Positions 34,448 to 34,536 of a DNA stretch of 34,536 nt are shown piece after piece. This stretch comes from Gracilaria domingensis (taxonomy: Eukaryota; Rhodophyta; Florideophyceae; Gracilariales; Gracilariaceae): positions 154,252 through 188,787 of the forward strand of contig VCMS01000336.1 of assembly GCA_022539475.1 (NCBI GenBank). The letters run 5' to 3'. The notes under the pieces are model-generated. The model worked only from the letters and a program-made list of their open reading frames with translations. It ran no database searches and was not told the DNA's origin. Every line of letters starts with the position of its first letter. The first letter of the stretch is position 1. The position numbers and the translations under genes were made by a program.

Positions 34448-34536
34448 TGTCTTCTGCGACTGCCGTTCTCCTTGCTTCTCGTGCTGGGACATTCGAGCTT
34501 CACTTCGAGTATCGTGTGCTGTAAACTCGTGCGGTC

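Larger units (their letters stand above)
28086..34536 (-). mobile_element. Ty3/gypsy chromovirus-like LTR retrotransposon, truncated by window end
   Basis: In the minus direction: gag (from about 34447), then protease, reverse transcriptase, RNase H, integrase and a C-terminal chromodomain ending at 28086. This order (integrase last, chromodomain after it) defines chromoviruses in the Metaviridae. The 5' LTR and primer-binding site lie beyond 34536 or in the last ~90 bases; the 3' LTR was not identified because element B DNA begins almost at once. Gag and distal pol carry stops and frameshifts, so this copy is inactive. Confidence 0.85.

Noticed and set aside
1..34536. CRISPR arrays, rRNA or tRNA genes
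   Set aside because: No regularly spaced identical repeats, no rRNA-like conserved blocks and no cloverleaf with TTC-loop consensus were recognised by eye. A tRNA scan would be needed to exclude a divergent tRNA.

Overview
The window looks like nuclear DNA of a red alga, most plausibly a florideophyte of the Chondrus crispus type. This is inferred from gene style, not from a database match. Recognisable host genes are single uninterrupted ORFs, TATA boxes sit about 110-120 bp upstream of two start codons, one enzyme has a plastid-targeting-like leader, and degraded transposons fill most of the space between genes. Nothing suggests bacterial DNA: there are no Shine-Dalgarno-led operons.

Left part (1-7216): a frameshifted HAD-type phosphatase running off the left edge, a ketopantoate-reductase-like protein, the C-terminal half of ribulose-phosphate 3-epimerase, a ~125 bp degenerate tandem repeat, a purine-skewed coiled-coil gene split over two frames, and a decayed minus-strand copy of an unrecognised mobile element (family A, 4916-7216).

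Middle (7217-21652): remains of a DDE_1 (CENP-B/jerky/pogo-type) transposase with its C-terminal coiled coil (7809-9561). Next come three paralogous secreted von Willebrand factor A domain proteins (10226-10990 minus, 12827-13564 plus, 14315-15046 minus), all with complete MIDAS motifs. These are followed by a DUF2306-type membrane protein (minus) and a PhyH-type 2-oxoglutarate dioxygenase (plus) that share a divergent intergenic region. Long, almost perfect palindromes lie in the vWA2/vWA3 gap and in the DUF2306/PhyH gap.

Right part (21653-34536) is mobile DNA. A second, better preserved family A copy is on the plus strand (22021-23870). It is followed by a related single-ORF element, family B, whose 780-aa protein ends in an RGG tail (25518-27860). 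A minus-strand Ty3/gypsy chromovirus-like retrotransposon (gag, protease, RT, RNase H, integrase, chromodomain) then meets B tail to tail. Its gag and distal integrase are broken by stops and frameshifts, but protease to mid-integrase is open for 1035 codons.

The most novel item is the A/B family. Its three members share a left-end signature (TTTAC, short hairpin, then an A/T-rich CCTnATAT-like box 33-35 bp downstream). The two A copies also share a leader motif GTTTTGCTCTAC. The encoded proteins match no family I know, and A and B appear to be distant relatives of each other. They look Gag- or capsid-like by composition only.
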